Shown here: positions 1 through 10,060 of the stretch, piece after piece | How the letters are laid out: every line of letters begins with the position of its first letter | How positions within the stretch are numbered: the first letter of the stretch is position 1 | NCBI GenBank assembly: GCA_944470555.2 | Contig: OX104127.1 | Coordinates: 66,859,646-66,923,645 of the forward strand | DNA: 64,000 nucleotides | Origin: Heterobilharzia americana | Lineage: Eukaryota; Platyhelminthes; Trematoda; Strigeidida; Schistosomatidae | Direction of reading: 5' to 3' | The notes under the pieces: generated by a model | Told to the model about the DNA's origin: nothing | Databases searched by the model: none | Seen by the model: only the letters and a program-made list of their open reading frames with translations | Made by a program: the position numbers and the translations under genes

Positions 1-4
1 TGAA

Positions 5-54
5 AAATGTGATGTATTTGCGCAATACATTTCGAACAATCTGATCACACATTT
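5..54 (-). ncRNA. hammerhead-like motif with swapped core pair, PLE family A
   Basis: Read on the minus strand: stem I 6 bp (AAATGT with ACATTT); core GTGATCA; stem II GA/TC with loop TTGT; GAAA; stem III TGTATT/AATACA with loop GCGCA; then TC before stem I closes. This is type I hammerhead topology. GAAA and the A-U-C cleavage triplet fit the consensus, as does the first stem II pair (G10.1-C11.1). Core 1 should be CTGANGA; here positions 3 and 8 are G and C instead of C and G. These two bases pair with each other in the active fold, so the change is a compensated swap. A second copy lies at 27,705-27,752. Activity is an inference. Confidence 0.55.
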
Positions 55-150
55 ACTTGTCAAGTCAATTTATATATGAAAATTAAAGGTCAAATATAGT
101 GAATATGAAAAGGTTGTGACACTAGTCTTGGTAATATAATCAGATAAGGA

Positions 151-624
151 TTACCAAGGTAAATTAAGTGAAACAACAAATTGTTTTTGTACACACAGCG
201 GGGGATTAAGTTTACGAATGGCTAACGCTTCGGCAAACTTCAGTATGCGCCCCTGATTATTCCTGTATATTATCTTAAACGCTGTTTTCGTATTAACCCT
301 GTGATTCATTTCAATAATATGTTTTGCTATAGATGACGATGGATGTCTGTCACCTGCACTTATCAAAGTTTGTGTGTTAAACTGTTTTTCTAGCCATTTG
401 GGGATGTGTTCACCCACCCTAGTCTGCATTGAACGATTACTCCTCCCTATGTATGTGTGCCCACACATACATGTAAATTGGTAAACGCAGTAGGATGTGA
501 TGTAATCATTTATGCGAGATTGAGGTTTGTGGTGAAGCAGGTGTTTTGTTGTCTCAACAATGATAAGCTGAGCTTCATAGTATGTTTTACTGATAACAGA
601 TTTTAATCTCTGCTTCAATATCAT
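151..624 (-). pseudogene. PLE GIY-YIG endonuclease domain, truncated ORF
   Basis: 157 residues, the C-terminal endonuclease of a Penelope-like element, which nicks the target DNA before reverse transcription. Visible motifs are VYQFTC and TYIGR (residues about 47-61, the GIY-YIG core with its Cys pair), VGEHIPKW with the family His, and FAEALAIRKLNPPLC near the C-terminus with the catalytic Glu. It ends in LNLPW, the same end as the 626-residue copy at 27.9-29.8 kb, so the stop is native. The RT domain is missing, because an RTE element begins about 90 bases upstream of the first Met. That Met is internal and not the element's true start. Not expected to be functional alone. Confidence 0.85.
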
Positions 625-786
625 ACTGCTTGTTTCCCCTCTATATGGTACTTTAAGAAATATGCTTTTCTTCGGGACCGAGGAAACTGTAGGCTTTGGG
701 TTCAGTTGTTTTTTTTACAATGGCTGACAAACTGTGCAATTTGGTCTGCACATGATTTGTACTTCCTGAAGCCTGCCTGTTCCGGT

Positions 787-2445
787 CTAGTTTTGAATCC
801 AGTGCTCTTTAAGCCTCTCCAGGATGATGCGGCTTAATATTTTACTTGGGGTGGACAGGAGAGTGATTCCGCGCCAGTTCTTGCAAGCACTGAGGTCTCC
901 CTTCTTCGGCAGTTTGACAAGGTAACCCTTCTTCCAATCGTCAGGTACCTTCTCTTCCTTCCACACCTTCTGCAATAGTGGTGTGAGCATGTCCGCTGTT
1001 GTCTCTGCATCTGTTCTCAGTGCTTCTGGCGGTATTCCATCTGGTCCTGCTGCTTTCCCACATTTCAGTAGCTTTATGGCGTTCAGGACTTCCATTTTCG
1101 TTGGGGGATTAATGTTCACTTGTAATTCAGCGGCTGCAGGTGGTATTTCTGGACGAAGTGCAGGTGGTGGTCGATTCAAGAGCTTCTTGAAGTGGTCGGC
1201 CCATCGTTTCCTCTGTTTCTCTTCTTTTGTAATTAAATTTCCTTCTTCATCTTTTATTGGTTTCATCTGTGTTGGTCTCTTCCCTGATAGCAACCTGGTT
1301 ATTTGATACAATGTCGTCAGGTCTCTCTTACCTGCAGCCTGTTCTGCTTCACTTGCCAGTGTGTCGTAGAAGTGTCTTTTGTCTTTGCGTGCACTCTTCT
1401 TCACTTCTTTGTCCAGTGTTTTATACATTGTGCTCAGTTCCTCTTGTCGTTGAGCATCCTTGCACTGGTTTATCTTCTGCTTCACCATCCTCCTCTCCTC
1501 TATCAGCTTCCAGGTATCCGTCGAGATCCATTCCTTGTCTTCTTTCTTCTTCCTTCCTAATACTGTTGTGCAGGTTTCTTTCCACATAGCTTTCAAAGAC
1601 TTCCAGTGTTCTTCCACACAGGTTTCTTCAGGGATGTCCCTCGATGTCTCCCATTTTGTCTTGATGGCTGCCTTGAAGATCTCCTTTGTAGTTTCATCCT
1701 TCAGTTTCCGAGTGTTGTACTTGGGTTGAGGTCTATCACCAGCTTCCTTGAAGGCTTTTAACTTGATTTGGAAGGTTCCTTGCACTAGGTAGTGGTCTGA
1801 ACCTACATCTGCTCCTCTTCTTGACCTTGTGTTAAGTAGACTGCGTCTCCATTTTCTTGAGATTGAGATAAAGTCGATTTGATTTTTAGTGTGTCCATCT
1901 GGTGAAATCCATGTCGCTTTGTGGATATCTTTGTGCCTGAACACACTGCCTCCAATCACCAAATCGTTGAATGCGCAGAATTCTGCAAACAATTCTCCAT
2001 TCTCATTCATTTCACCTAGCGCCTCTCGACCCATGGTTAGTTCTCTTCCCGTGTTGTCCCCTCCCAGTTTGGCATTCATGTCGCCCATCAGAATTTTGAT
2101 ATCGCCAACTGACGTCTTGTCCAGTGTTGATTGAAGTTGTCTGTAGAATTCCTCCTTTTTCTCTTGCTCTGCATTATTTGTAGGTGCATAACATTGTATG
2201 ATTGTGACCTTTCTTCCTTTTGAGTTGAATCTTGCTGTCATGATCCTGGAGGAGATTGGTTCCCACTGCATGAGAGCCTTCGATGCTCTTGAGGACATCA
2301 TGATAGCCACTCCCTCAGTGTGCTCGTGGTTGGCGTCTGGGTGACCGGAGTAGATTATTGATTCTCCAGTTGACAGTTTGGAGAGTCCACTCCCATTCCA
2401 TCTGCTTTCGCAAATCCCAAGCACTTCGATGTTATACCTTCTCAT
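787..2445 (-). pseudogene. RTE endonuclease plus N-terminal RT, broken ORF
   Basis: 552 residues, the longest surviving piece of RTE ORF2 in the window. The endonuclease motifs are in order: ESRW (residues about 13-16), GDMNAKLG (121-128), KNQIDFI (about 187-193) and GSDHYLV (215-221). A basic linker follows, then the first RT block with LPKKGDL and NWRGITLL near residues 512-530. The product would nick target DNA and prime cDNA synthesis, but the frame stops before the RT catalytic centre. The start is not native: the upstream frame (2,442-2,705) reads GTWNVRTMFE and ends in AAQIA, and comparison with the copy at 13.37 kb shows a single-base deletion at the junction. Dead copy. Confidence 0.85.
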
Positions 2446-2705
2446 CTCCTTGCAATCTGGGCTGCCTTACTGGGTTCAAACATCGTGCGGACATTCCATG
2501 TCCCCACGTTTACTTTCGCTTTCATCGAGAGAAGACACATCGGCCAATTGGCTTCCCGAAGGCTTTCACCAACTGGCGTCATTTCGCCTCTCCGATTCCA
2601 GCGGGGAATAAGTTTGTTTTCATTTTTTATATTTTGTTTGTGCTTTGAAGTTTCTTTAGCGGTTAGATTTGTTTTACGGGGTAGGGTTGCTAGCCCTATG
2701 CCCAA
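2442..2705 (-). pseudogene. RTE 5' UTR and N-terminal endonuclease, frame-shifted
   Basis: The first 87 residues of the same RTE copy. The biologically relevant part is VNVGTWNVRTMF, the conserved first strand of the apurinic-type endonuclease; residues before it are translated 5' leader. The frame is lost at about 2,445 by a one-base deletion in the codons preceding MRRY, judged against the copies at 13.37 kb and 47.75 kb, which read through. Confidence 0.75.
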
Positions 2706-2854
2706 CCTTCCCTCTTTACGCGGGCTTAGGACCGGCTAGTAACTAGTAAACTAGTTAACCAGGCGAGGTTTGGATCGGATTAATAACGTAAAACTAAAGA
2801 TCAGAACGAAAGCATGAGTTACCATTTACTGATATACTTGTAATTCTCCGTTGT

Positions 2855-2930
2855 TATATTGGGTCGAATTGTTCGACCTCTGTTGGCATATGGGCTTCTA
2901 TGCGGATGCCTCGATATTGTTTCAAAACAT
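2855..2930 (+). repeat. flanking repeat of SINE-pair loci, isolated copy
   Basis: A stretch of about 70 bases with the pattern (a/g)ccgaatt-g-tcg-cctct, then gcggatgcctcgatatt. It recurs at 8,055-8,115 and 32,865-32,930, there beside head-to-head S-alpha SINE pairs. Here no SINE follows. Function unknown. Confidence 0.6.
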
Positions 2931-3009
2931 GAGTGTTTATGCGAATACGTTTGCGAAGGTATTAAGGTAAAACAACTCGACAAGAAGTAAAATGTTTCCA
3001 AATGCAAAG

Positions 3010-5555
3010 TATGATGATAAGAGGAAAGAAGGTGAAGGGATAAAAAGGAATCATAATCAAAGTGGCGGTTGAAAAATGGTCCCTAATAAGTGGACCATCA
3101 AGAAGATAATCCTATGAGTATGCTTGAGCTCCGTGAGTGGAACTAACCACTTGCTTTCTCCTCATAAAAAAGATAATGCTCTGAAATTCATCCGACAACA
3201 GCATGTTTTTTATTGCCTACATAACTAACTCCAAAGGAGTAAATAAATCTGTATATAATTACCGAATTAGTCCAAAGTGGAAACTTGTTGTGGATCCATC
3301 CACGTATCATTTATTGACAACTGAAGACAACTGGAAACTTGGAAGAAAAAAGTTTTTCTTACAGATTTAGGTAGTTGGGTATCCAGGATTTCTGCCACTA
3401 TATCATTCTAAAAGCCAACACTGATGAAAAAGATATTCTTATGAACTGTAAGAATTTGTTCCGTATGTTGTTCTGACTTCAAGCTTTTATTGGCGAATTT
3501 TAGAGAGGTCACCATTTTCAGGGTGTTTGTTAAAGTCTTGCTAGATCGCCATCAATCAAGTTTTCTGCTCAGACTCAGGGGAATTTCGAGAACTTTAGAA
3601 CATGTCACGATATCATATCCTCATCAGGATATCCAGATGGGAAACTTGTAGTTCACCTAGGAATCGAGTGTAAACTTGATTGACTAGTATGAACCATTAG
3701 ACTTTTGGAGCATGATCCCTCGATCCATGTTTTCATTGCAGATGATGAGTATATTATTATTATTATGTGGATGAAACTCTTAAACCATCGGATGTAATAT
3801 GGCAGTACGTAAATTTTCAGTGAAGGATAAAGAGTTCACTTCAATGCTACCGCATAAGTTTATCTTTAGAACTCACTGTTAAGTTGAAAATGCATGTTGA
3901 AAGTAACACGCAGAAGGACTTCCTTTATACACTATGTTGGAGGACAGATGTTAACTTTGCTAGTTTCAATAAGTTCGCACAGGAAACAGATATATTCTGT
4001 ATTTGTTCTTACAATTTATGTATCGTCGAATCCTTGATAGATTATTCATTTTTGGGATTCTAAGAAAAATGCCACTTTTTTGATTGTTCAAAATTAATCT
4101 AGAGGCTATACAAGTTTAACTGGGGCTACTTTTTCTTGTATGTATCACTTTAAATGTCCTCAGTATTCTTATTTTTTTCTGTCTTTTCCTTCGCCTTCCT
4201 GTTTTCTTCTTCCTTTTCGCATTACTAATAATGTTAGGTAACCTATTTACCCTGTTTGAAATGAGCCAAGCCAACAAATTTTGGTTATTACTGTAATTGA
4301 AAAATACCTTATCCTAATGTAAACTTGTGAATTAAAAGGTGCTTGAGCGTTGTTGCAGAAGGCAATAAGTGACACGTTTTTTCCGAAGGTTAGTTATGCT
4401 ACCTGGCTGCCAGGATCCAGGCAGAAGGATTGGGCTTCGAACTCGTGACTCACTGGGTAAAGATTAAGTACCGAAACAGATGACTCCTAATTCCCTTTAT
4501 TTACAAAATGTTGACTGAATAACACTAAATGACCTGCTACTGATCTGAAGGAAGGTTCTTAACTGTCAATCGGAACGGAAATCTGGAAAACTACACTGAC
4601 TATTTCTTATCAGTCCAGTGTTTATCATGAATTATTTGAGGTGGAAAATGTTAGACACGCTAGGAGTTATATTCAACAGTCCAAACCCGAAACATCTCAG
4701 CTGCATTTCTTAAAATCACCGGGAACATATTCATTGGTTATTAAGAAGTACCCAATATCACACTATATAGCCACAAGTGTTGATTAGCAATTAGTTGTGT
4801 AGCATGATCAGCAATCTAAAACCTTCCTCATTACAGTAGGTGGAGTTGATCACCAAACAAACCTTAAATTCATGTTCCAAAGATATCTGTCATCTTTCAT
4901 GGCTAGAAGACATGATATTGATTATTCTTTGATGAATAATCAGTAAATCTGATCAGTTACAACATGAAGTCAATCGTTATGTAAATGGTTACGAAGAAAA
5001 CCTTTGACTGGAGCCCTAAATGATGCTAGTTTATATCTCTGCAAAGATACTGATCATATGGAGTTTGTAGATATTACCTCTTGATGAGGAGAGACAGGTA
5101 TGAATTTTAGGTTTGGAAACTCCTCCTGTTCACTGATAGCTCTCTAAAATGGTTTATAATACCCACTGTTGGCAGAAATCAGGTGATGGTAAAATAATTG
5201 ACTGATTTTGTCTTGTTTATAATGATAATTAAATTCAAAACGTTAACGTACAGTAAAAGCACCTTTTTAATTTAACATGCATCCTGACAAGAGTGAGACT
5301 GTTCATAAAACAGCGAATGAGTCAGTAATACCCGTGATATACCAGCATCAGGAAGTCCATATCACGGTGGAAATGAAGTCATAGCATCGAATGAAAACTG
5401 TAGATCATCGGTGCAGAACTGATCTCTAGACAGATATTCACTTCCATATTGGTGATTTATGACAGTGCTTACCAGGCACTCATAATTTCTTCAGCGGTTT
5501 GCAGTAGGAAATTGGAAATTCTAGGGAATTTGAGCACAATCAAATGGTGTTTTAC
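3010..5555. other. old intergenic DNA, no gene recognised
   Basis: No convincing frame longer than about 60 codons, no splice-consistent exon chain and no recognised retroelement protein. There is a short ATT run near 3,750 and a tRNA-like B-box relic near 4,437-4,450 (GGGCTTCGAACTC), the only hint of an eroded SINE. Parts may be very old retroelement sequence. Confidence 0.4.
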
Positions 5556-5559
5556 AAGA

Positions 5560-5757
5560 CAGGGGCGTATACACAACACCAGAAACCACTAAAATCAGCA
5601 GAATCCAGGAAACGCGTTTCGTCATGTGTGAGACTCGTCAGCCTGATGTACCTGCGTTTCACTAAGTGATGTTTTTCCCACTAAGACTCGAACCAAAGAC
5701 CAATTACTTCAAACGCCATAGCGTTATTCAGTAGGTCACCTAGTTATGATAGCCACT
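5560..5757 (-). mobile_element. S-alpha-like SINE with hammerhead ribozyme (left of a pair)
   Basis: On the minus strand: a tRNA-like head (TGGCTATC start, B box GGTTCGAGTCT), then the hammerhead module at about 5,600-5,660. The core CTGACGA and GAAACGCG are present. Stem II is weakened to GTC/GAC, and the cleavage region reads GTTTC instead of the usual GCGTC. It meets the next SINE head to head, the two tRNA-like starts overlapping near 5,750. Transcription would be by RNA polymerase III from the internal boxes. Confidence 0.75.
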
Positions 5758-5935
5758 CCGTGTGCTACTCAGTGACCCAGTGAATAACGCTGAGGCATTT
5801 GGAGCAATGGATCCTGGGTTCGAGTTTTAGTAGGAACAACATCACTCACTGGAAGGCACAAACATCTAGCTGACGAAACCCAAATAAGACGAAACGCGCT
5901 TGCCGGATTTCATTGCTAACCATTTTCATTCATTA
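5744..5935 (+). mobile_element. S-alpha-like SINE with degenerate hammerhead (right of a pair)
   Basis: tRNA-like head with B box GGGTTCGAG near 5,817, then the hammerhead region 5,868-5,920: CTGACGA and GACGAAACGCG are kept, but stem II begins AACC rather than GTCC and the cleavage triplet is lost (TTGCC). Probably not self-cleaving. It forms the right half of an inverted pair with the SINE at 5,560-5,757. Confidence 0.7.
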
Positions 5936-5939
5936 TATA

Positions 5940-6596
5940 AGAGTGAAACACAGGCAATATTGAGGCATCTGTGCAGGAACCCATATGCCAACAGAGACTG
6001 ATAAATTTGGTTCTTTCAATAAAGAGATAATACGGTTAACAACATACTAGCATCTCTACCTTGAAAAATTAATACCGTCAAGCATAATTGGTTTTTATAC
6101 TGTTAGCTTTATGACCTCTAAAATTCAGTACATAACTGATTGACAGTTAAACAAAGAAATCAAATTTTTTAAAAAACTATACAATTTTCTAGGAATTGAA
6201 TTTTGAAGTCTACAATTTACCAAGACCATGTACTTTGACCGATTGTACGTTGTACTTGTATAAGAATATGTTCAGATGTTAGTCGTCAGTTAACTTTGAG
6301 TGTTTTTTCTTAATTAAAGATTTCATTGAACATGAAGTATTTTCACATTCTATCTAGTATAGTTTATCAGTCCCTTCACTCCATTTACGTTCATCGTTGA
6401 CATTAATGATCAGAGTTATTTTATCACTTCCATTATCAATGTATCATCCTTTACGATAAAATGTGTATCAATTTTCAAGGCATAAATACTTAACAATCAG
6501 AGTATTTAAATATGCATTTGGTTGTGTTTTTTGAACTGAAAAGTAGTTACATGGTTTTAAAAATTGATAATAATCTTGAGGTACTGTACAGTAATT
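5940..6596. other. intergenic, nothing recognised
   Basis: AT-rich sequence without a supported gene or repeat identity; it ends in an ATT run that belongs to the tail of the RTE fragment that follows. Confidence 0.4.
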
Positions 6597-7060
6597 ACTT
6601 ATTATTATTATTTGTACCTTGGGCTCCTAGTCGAACATAGGGCTTCAGTGGCATGTCTCCATTCCACTCTGTTCTCTGTAATCTTTTGAACCTGGCTTCA
6701 CCATTGCTCACAGGTTCTCATTTCTTCCTCACATGATCTCCTCCATGTCACCCTCGTTGCGACGCCCAGCTCGTCGCTTCTCATCTGGGTTCCACTCGAG
6801 GACCTTGCCTGATGCGTGATGTCCCCGAATGATCTTCTTAGTGCATGCCCAATCTATCTCCACTTTCTTCCACTGAATATTTGTTGAGTGATAGGTTCTT
6901 GGTTAGTTCGTTCACAGAGTTCTTTGTTGCTTATTCTTTCTGACAATCCATCTGATCTTCAGTAACGAGCCATCGTAGGCAGTTGTTGATGAATATCTGT
7001 AGTTTGTTGGAAGTGCTTTCCGTGACACGCCGAGTCTTTGAACCACATAGAAGCACTGAG
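6597..7060 (-). mobile_element. RTE 3' UTR fragment (copy R5)
   Basis: Minus-strand 3' end of an RTE element: an ATT-rich tail at 6,597-6,615, then the diagnostic block around CTTGGGCTCCTAG and the region matching 16,000-16,200 and 59,600-59,780. Only the 3' UTR and a trace of the ORF end remain, as expected for a 5'-truncated insertion. No coding capacity. Confidence 0.8.
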
Positions 7061-7311
7061 TGAAGTTATTCTAAAACACTGTGAATAGATGAGTAAGAAA
7101 AATGCCCACTTTCTAATTACTGGACTCCTTCAAAACGCAACTGTCTACACTTATGTAGTGATATTAATGTTTTCTGATTTTATTTGCCTTTCCAAATTAC
7201 TTTTTCTACGTTACATAATCACCAGTAATTTGATTATTCTTCTGTAGGGAACTATTTAGAGGTATCCACGACATGACTTGAAAGTTCTGACAACTAATTG
7301 AATATTTTAGA

Positions 7312-7578
7312 TTGGAATTCATCATGGGCTGACATCGGCTGGAGGAACATCGGAAACTTGAGTACTGGACAGTTGGTTCGTCCTAGTATGAAACTCCTCA
7401 GCAATGCGCACCACTGAGCCACTGGGTAGGAATCTGAAGGTCTTGGGTTCGATCCTTGTTGACGCGGGGTCTTAGGTATGCACTGCTGAGAAGTCCTATA
7501 ATAGGAAGGAATAGCTATCCAGTGCTGCCACTTTTTCAATATTCCTTTAACTGATGTCAATCTATGATGAATTTCAAA
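7312..7578. mobile_element. foldback (MITE-like) element F1, copy 1
   Basis: Terminal inverted repeats: left end reads ttcatcatgggctgacatc, right end gatgtcaatctatgatgaa. The interior holds a second inverted block (GTCCTAGTATGAAACTCCTC against a GAAGTCCTATAATAGGA-like stretch) and a tRNA-like strip with GGGTTCGATCC. Other copies lie at 9.6, 36.5, 37.4, 57.6 and 58.0 kb. No transposase. An 88-codon frame across it is a by-product. Confidence 0.65.
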
Positions 7579-7579
7579 C

Positions 7580-8050
7580 TAAATCTTTACAAACCTCCAG
7601 ATAGAATGAATTTAATAAACAGTTTTGATATGCAACCTATTAGTCATATGATTGGAGAATTGTGATGCTCATTCAAACAATTTATAGGTTATTTAGATTA
7701 TTTCCCAGTTCATTTATTTATCAGTAAAGAATTTATAAAATTTGGTGATTTTAACAATACAAATAAAAACGTTTGTTACCGATTCAAGGATTAATAAAAA
7801 TCTTAGTGATAATGAAAATAATAGTAATAATAATAATACTGTTCTTGTCACTTTGGATGGTAATGAATCTAGGAGTAAATTCTCAGCTAAATGCAATCTA
7901 CCAACAGATATCAACTATTTAATCACTTTTCATTTTCATGGTGTGTAGGGTTAATGAAACATTAATCAATTTCGCAACTAAAGCTACTGGTTTCCCATGT
8001 TTCTCAACATTTCATTTCATTGGTATAAGGGTTTTTATTTAATATCGTCG
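7580..8050. other. intergenic, nothing recognised
   Basis: AT-rich, with an imperfect AAT trinucleotide run at about 7,820-7,845. Two short overlapping frames on opposite strands cross that run and show no domain. Confidence 0.4.
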
Positions 8051-8054
8051 TTGA

Positions 8055-8370
8055 TTGGACCGAATTGATCGGTCTCTATTGGTATATAGGCTCGTATGCG
8101 GATGCCTCGATATTGCCAGTTAATGATGGATCGTGGCTAGCAGTGGAATCCAGGATGCGCATTTTAACAACGGTATCATGTAAAAACCCTTATACTAAAA
8201 ACTATACCGGCCGCACAAGAAGTGGCTATTGTGGCTCGGTGGTGTAGTGGATGACGAGTCCGAAAACCGAACACCACTCACTAGGAAGCAGGAACATTCA
8301 GCTGACGAGTCCTAAATAGGACGAAGTGCGTATCCTTGATTCCACTGCTAGCCAAGATCCATCATTAACA
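8055..8370. mobile_element. inverted S-alpha SINE pair, left half truncated
   Basis: The flanking repeat (8,055-8,115) is followed by an inverted pair. The left end at about 8,120-8,150 and the right end at about 8,338-8,370 are reverse complements over about 29 bases with one mismatch (TTAATGATGGATC...). The left SINE keeps only its 3' end, including the hammerhead's final strand (GTGGAATCCAGGATGCGC). The right SINE (8,222 on, plus) has its tRNA-like head and a full hammerhead region. Confidence 0.7.
8300..8352 (+). ncRNA. hammerhead ribozyme region, S-alpha SINE
   Basis: Core CTGACGA, stem II GTCC-taaata-GGAC intact, then GAAG where GAAA is expected, and TATCC in place of GTCC at the cleavage site. 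The stem I partner strand (GATTCCACTGCTAGC) is present. This is the closest stem II match in the window, but two core changes suggest weak or no activity. Confidence 0.7.
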
Positions 8371-8374
8371 TTTC

Positions 8375-8690
8375 ATTCCTACTTATACTGAAAATAACCA
8401 TAATATCGGGATTTTCTTATGTCATTTGGTAAGCATTAATTTAATTAGTTGATGAGCATTGGATTTTTTCATGGTGGTATTTATCATTTAGAGAACCAAT
8501 GAAAATCTAGGAGTAATGAACACCTTTATCCTTGTAGTTTTGAATTTCTTAGGAGTACACACACTCGAGACTATGATAGGGATCATGCTATCAACCGTCC
8601 AATTTAGTTTATCTTACAGTAAGAAGTGAAAAAAACATAATCAAAAATGACGGTGGATAATGGTTACGTCATTTCAAGAATTGACAGAAG
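8375..8690. other. intergenic, nothing recognised
   Basis: About 300 bases with no supported frame or repeat. Confidence 0.35.
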
Positions 8691-8905
8691 AAGGGAAGTG
8701 CAGATAGCTGAATGTTAACGTGCTGACTGAGAGATCTGAAGATCCTGGTTTCGATCGTTGGTATAGTCATGGGTGCGCATCGCTGAGAAATCCTATACTA
8801 TAACTAGATGACTATTTGTGTTTACGCCAGTTTACTGCGAAAATAGTTTACTGGAGGGTAACTTAAGCAATTTCTAAGTCTTCAGTGCTGATGGAAGTCT
8901 ATCAA
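8690..8905. mobile_element. foldback F1 relic
   Basis: The interior of the F1 element is recognisable (GAGATCTGAAGATCCTGG, the GGGTGCGCATCGCTGAGAA block, and CAGTGCTGATGGAAGTC at the right). The left terminal repeat is eroded. Confidence 0.45.
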
Positions 8906-9550
8906 TAAAGTTTGTTATTCATACATTCAGCTTAGTAGTATGATATTGTAGTGTTAAATATTCAGAGTCAAGAATTAGAAGGCCAAAGACCTAATTTTTG
9001 CACTTATTTCTACTCATTAGTGAAGCTTTTTGATAACATTTGAAAAATACATTTTTCTTTTATGTTTCATATCTACTTCACTCAATACCATAAATTTCTT
9101 CTGTCTTATTATGCTTATCGTCATCAGAGTTAGGTCGTTTATTTTTTGAAATGTTGAGCGACCGATTCCATCTTCTTTTACAATACTGACATAAGACTTG
9201 AGATTACCAACTATATTCAGAAGAAATGAAAGATATATCAGATCAGTTAATTGACCATTTACTTACTAATTAGATTATATAAATTTCAGAATGAACTGGT
9301 ACTTGATAACATATCATTTTCATTTAGTGGTTGTTGGGATGGGCATTTTTCATCCTATTTGGGTATCATACTTCATGTGGATATTCTCACCCTAAACCTT
9401 ACATCCATCGCGTTATGCGTAACCTTATTAATGTTCTGCGCTACTACAAACACCCAACTTATCAATGGTTCAATTTGCTTCTAATATAAATAGGCTGTTG
9501 TCAAAACAATGTGTACTTTAATATTAATAATATATATTTATGATACACTT
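8905..9550. other. intergenic, nothing recognised
   Basis: A 77-codon plus-strand frame at 9,251-9,484 has hydrophobic stretches but no recognisable motif, splice signals or relatives in the window. Not called a gene. Confidence 0.35.
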
Positions 9551-9555
9551 CGGTT

Positions 9556-9556
<1 letters not shown>

Positions 9557-9609
<53 letters not shown>
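9557..9609. repeat. (TA)n microsatellite
   Basis: About 26 TA units, directly 5' of a foldback element. Confidence 0.95.
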
Positions 9610-9612
<3 letters not shown>

Positions 9613-9617
9613 AAGTT

Positions 9618-9815
9618 GTTATTCATCGTAGACTGACATCAGTTGAAGGAACAAAGGAAACCTGGGAGCACTGGACAGCTGTTTCGTCCTAGTATGGGAC
9701 TCCTCAGCAGTGCGCACCCACGACCCCACACCAGTCCCATACTAGGACGAAACAGCTGTCCAGTGCTCCCAGGTTTCCTTTGTTCCTCTAACTGATGTCA
9801 GTCTACGATGAATAA
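9618..9815. mobile_element. foldback element F1, near-perfect hairpin copy
   Basis: Left arm about 9,618-9,706 and right arm about 9,733-9,815 are reverse complements with only a few differences, separated by about 25 bases (CACGACCCCACACC region). It begins TTATTCATCGTAGACTGAC and ends with its complement. The copies at 7.3, 37.4, 57.6 and 58.0 kb share the arm sequence. An RNA from here would fold into an ~80-bp hairpin. No coding capacity. Confidence 0.85.
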
Positions 9816-9850
9816 AAACTTGAAATATTTCCAAATCTCCACAACTCCCT

Positions 9851-9852
<2 letters not shown>

Positions 9853-9885
<33 letters not shown>
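9853..9885. repeat. (TA)n microsatellite
   Basis: About 16 TA units. The run gives a spurious Tyr-Ile tail to a minus-strand frame. Confidence 0.95.
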
Positions 9886-9889
<4 letters not shown>

Positions 9890-10060
9890 CCCGGTGAAAC
9901 AGTATTATTTACTGGATTATGTATCAAGCTGAAATTATTGCTTTTAATTACATAACTGTTTGGTTTAATCTTATAGTTCTGAAGGTGTTTTATTCTTTGG
10001 TTCAGTTGGCTGTAATACTTTCCTCCCATCCGGAATTGATGTTGCTTCATTCCTATTGCA
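9886..10060 (-). mobile_element. PLE family B terminal-repeat relic
   Basis: The stretch GAAACAGTATTATTTACTGGAT near 9,897-9,918 resembles the inverted terminal repeat of PLE family B at 42,360-42,440. Only part is recognisable. Confidence 0.35.

Larger units (their letters stand above)
1..717 (-). mobile_element. Penelope-like element, 3' end (family A)
   Basis: The 3' part of a PLE on the minus strand: the end of the ORF (GIY-YIG endonuclease), then about 150 bases of 3' UTR with a hammerhead-like motif at 5-54. Frame remains upstream of the 157-residue ORF, to about 717, match the linker of the better preserved family A copy at 27.7-29.9 kb (SVPKK, then a PYRG-like motif). The element is cut at about 717, where RTE sequence begins. 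PLE identity is well supported; the left end lies at or beyond the window edge. Confidence 0.85.
718..2775 (-). mobile_element. RTE-clade non-LTR retrotransposon, 5' part (copy R1)
   Basis: Minus-strand RTE-like LINE (the SR2/Perere-3 type known in schistosomes). The 5' UTR begins near 2,775 and matches the plus-strand copies at about 13,050 and 47,440. It covers the apurinic-type endonuclease and the start of the RT domain (the LPKKGDLSACKNWRGI block), and continues past a frame break near 795 through RPEQAGFRK-like and SCADQI motifs to about 718, where it is cut by PLE sequence. The RT catalytic part and the 3' UTR are absent. Two frameshifts are visible: near 2,445 and near 790. Confidence 0.85.

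Noticed and set aside
983..2739. Several plus-strand frames of 75-110 codons
   Set aside because: Shadows of the minus-strand RTE ORF, rich in Ser/Phe/Leu as expected for its reverse complement.
3740..3990. Possible retroelement near an ATT run (VDETLKPSD-like reading)
   Set aside because: Too short and not matched by any motif order; left as unassigned old DNA.
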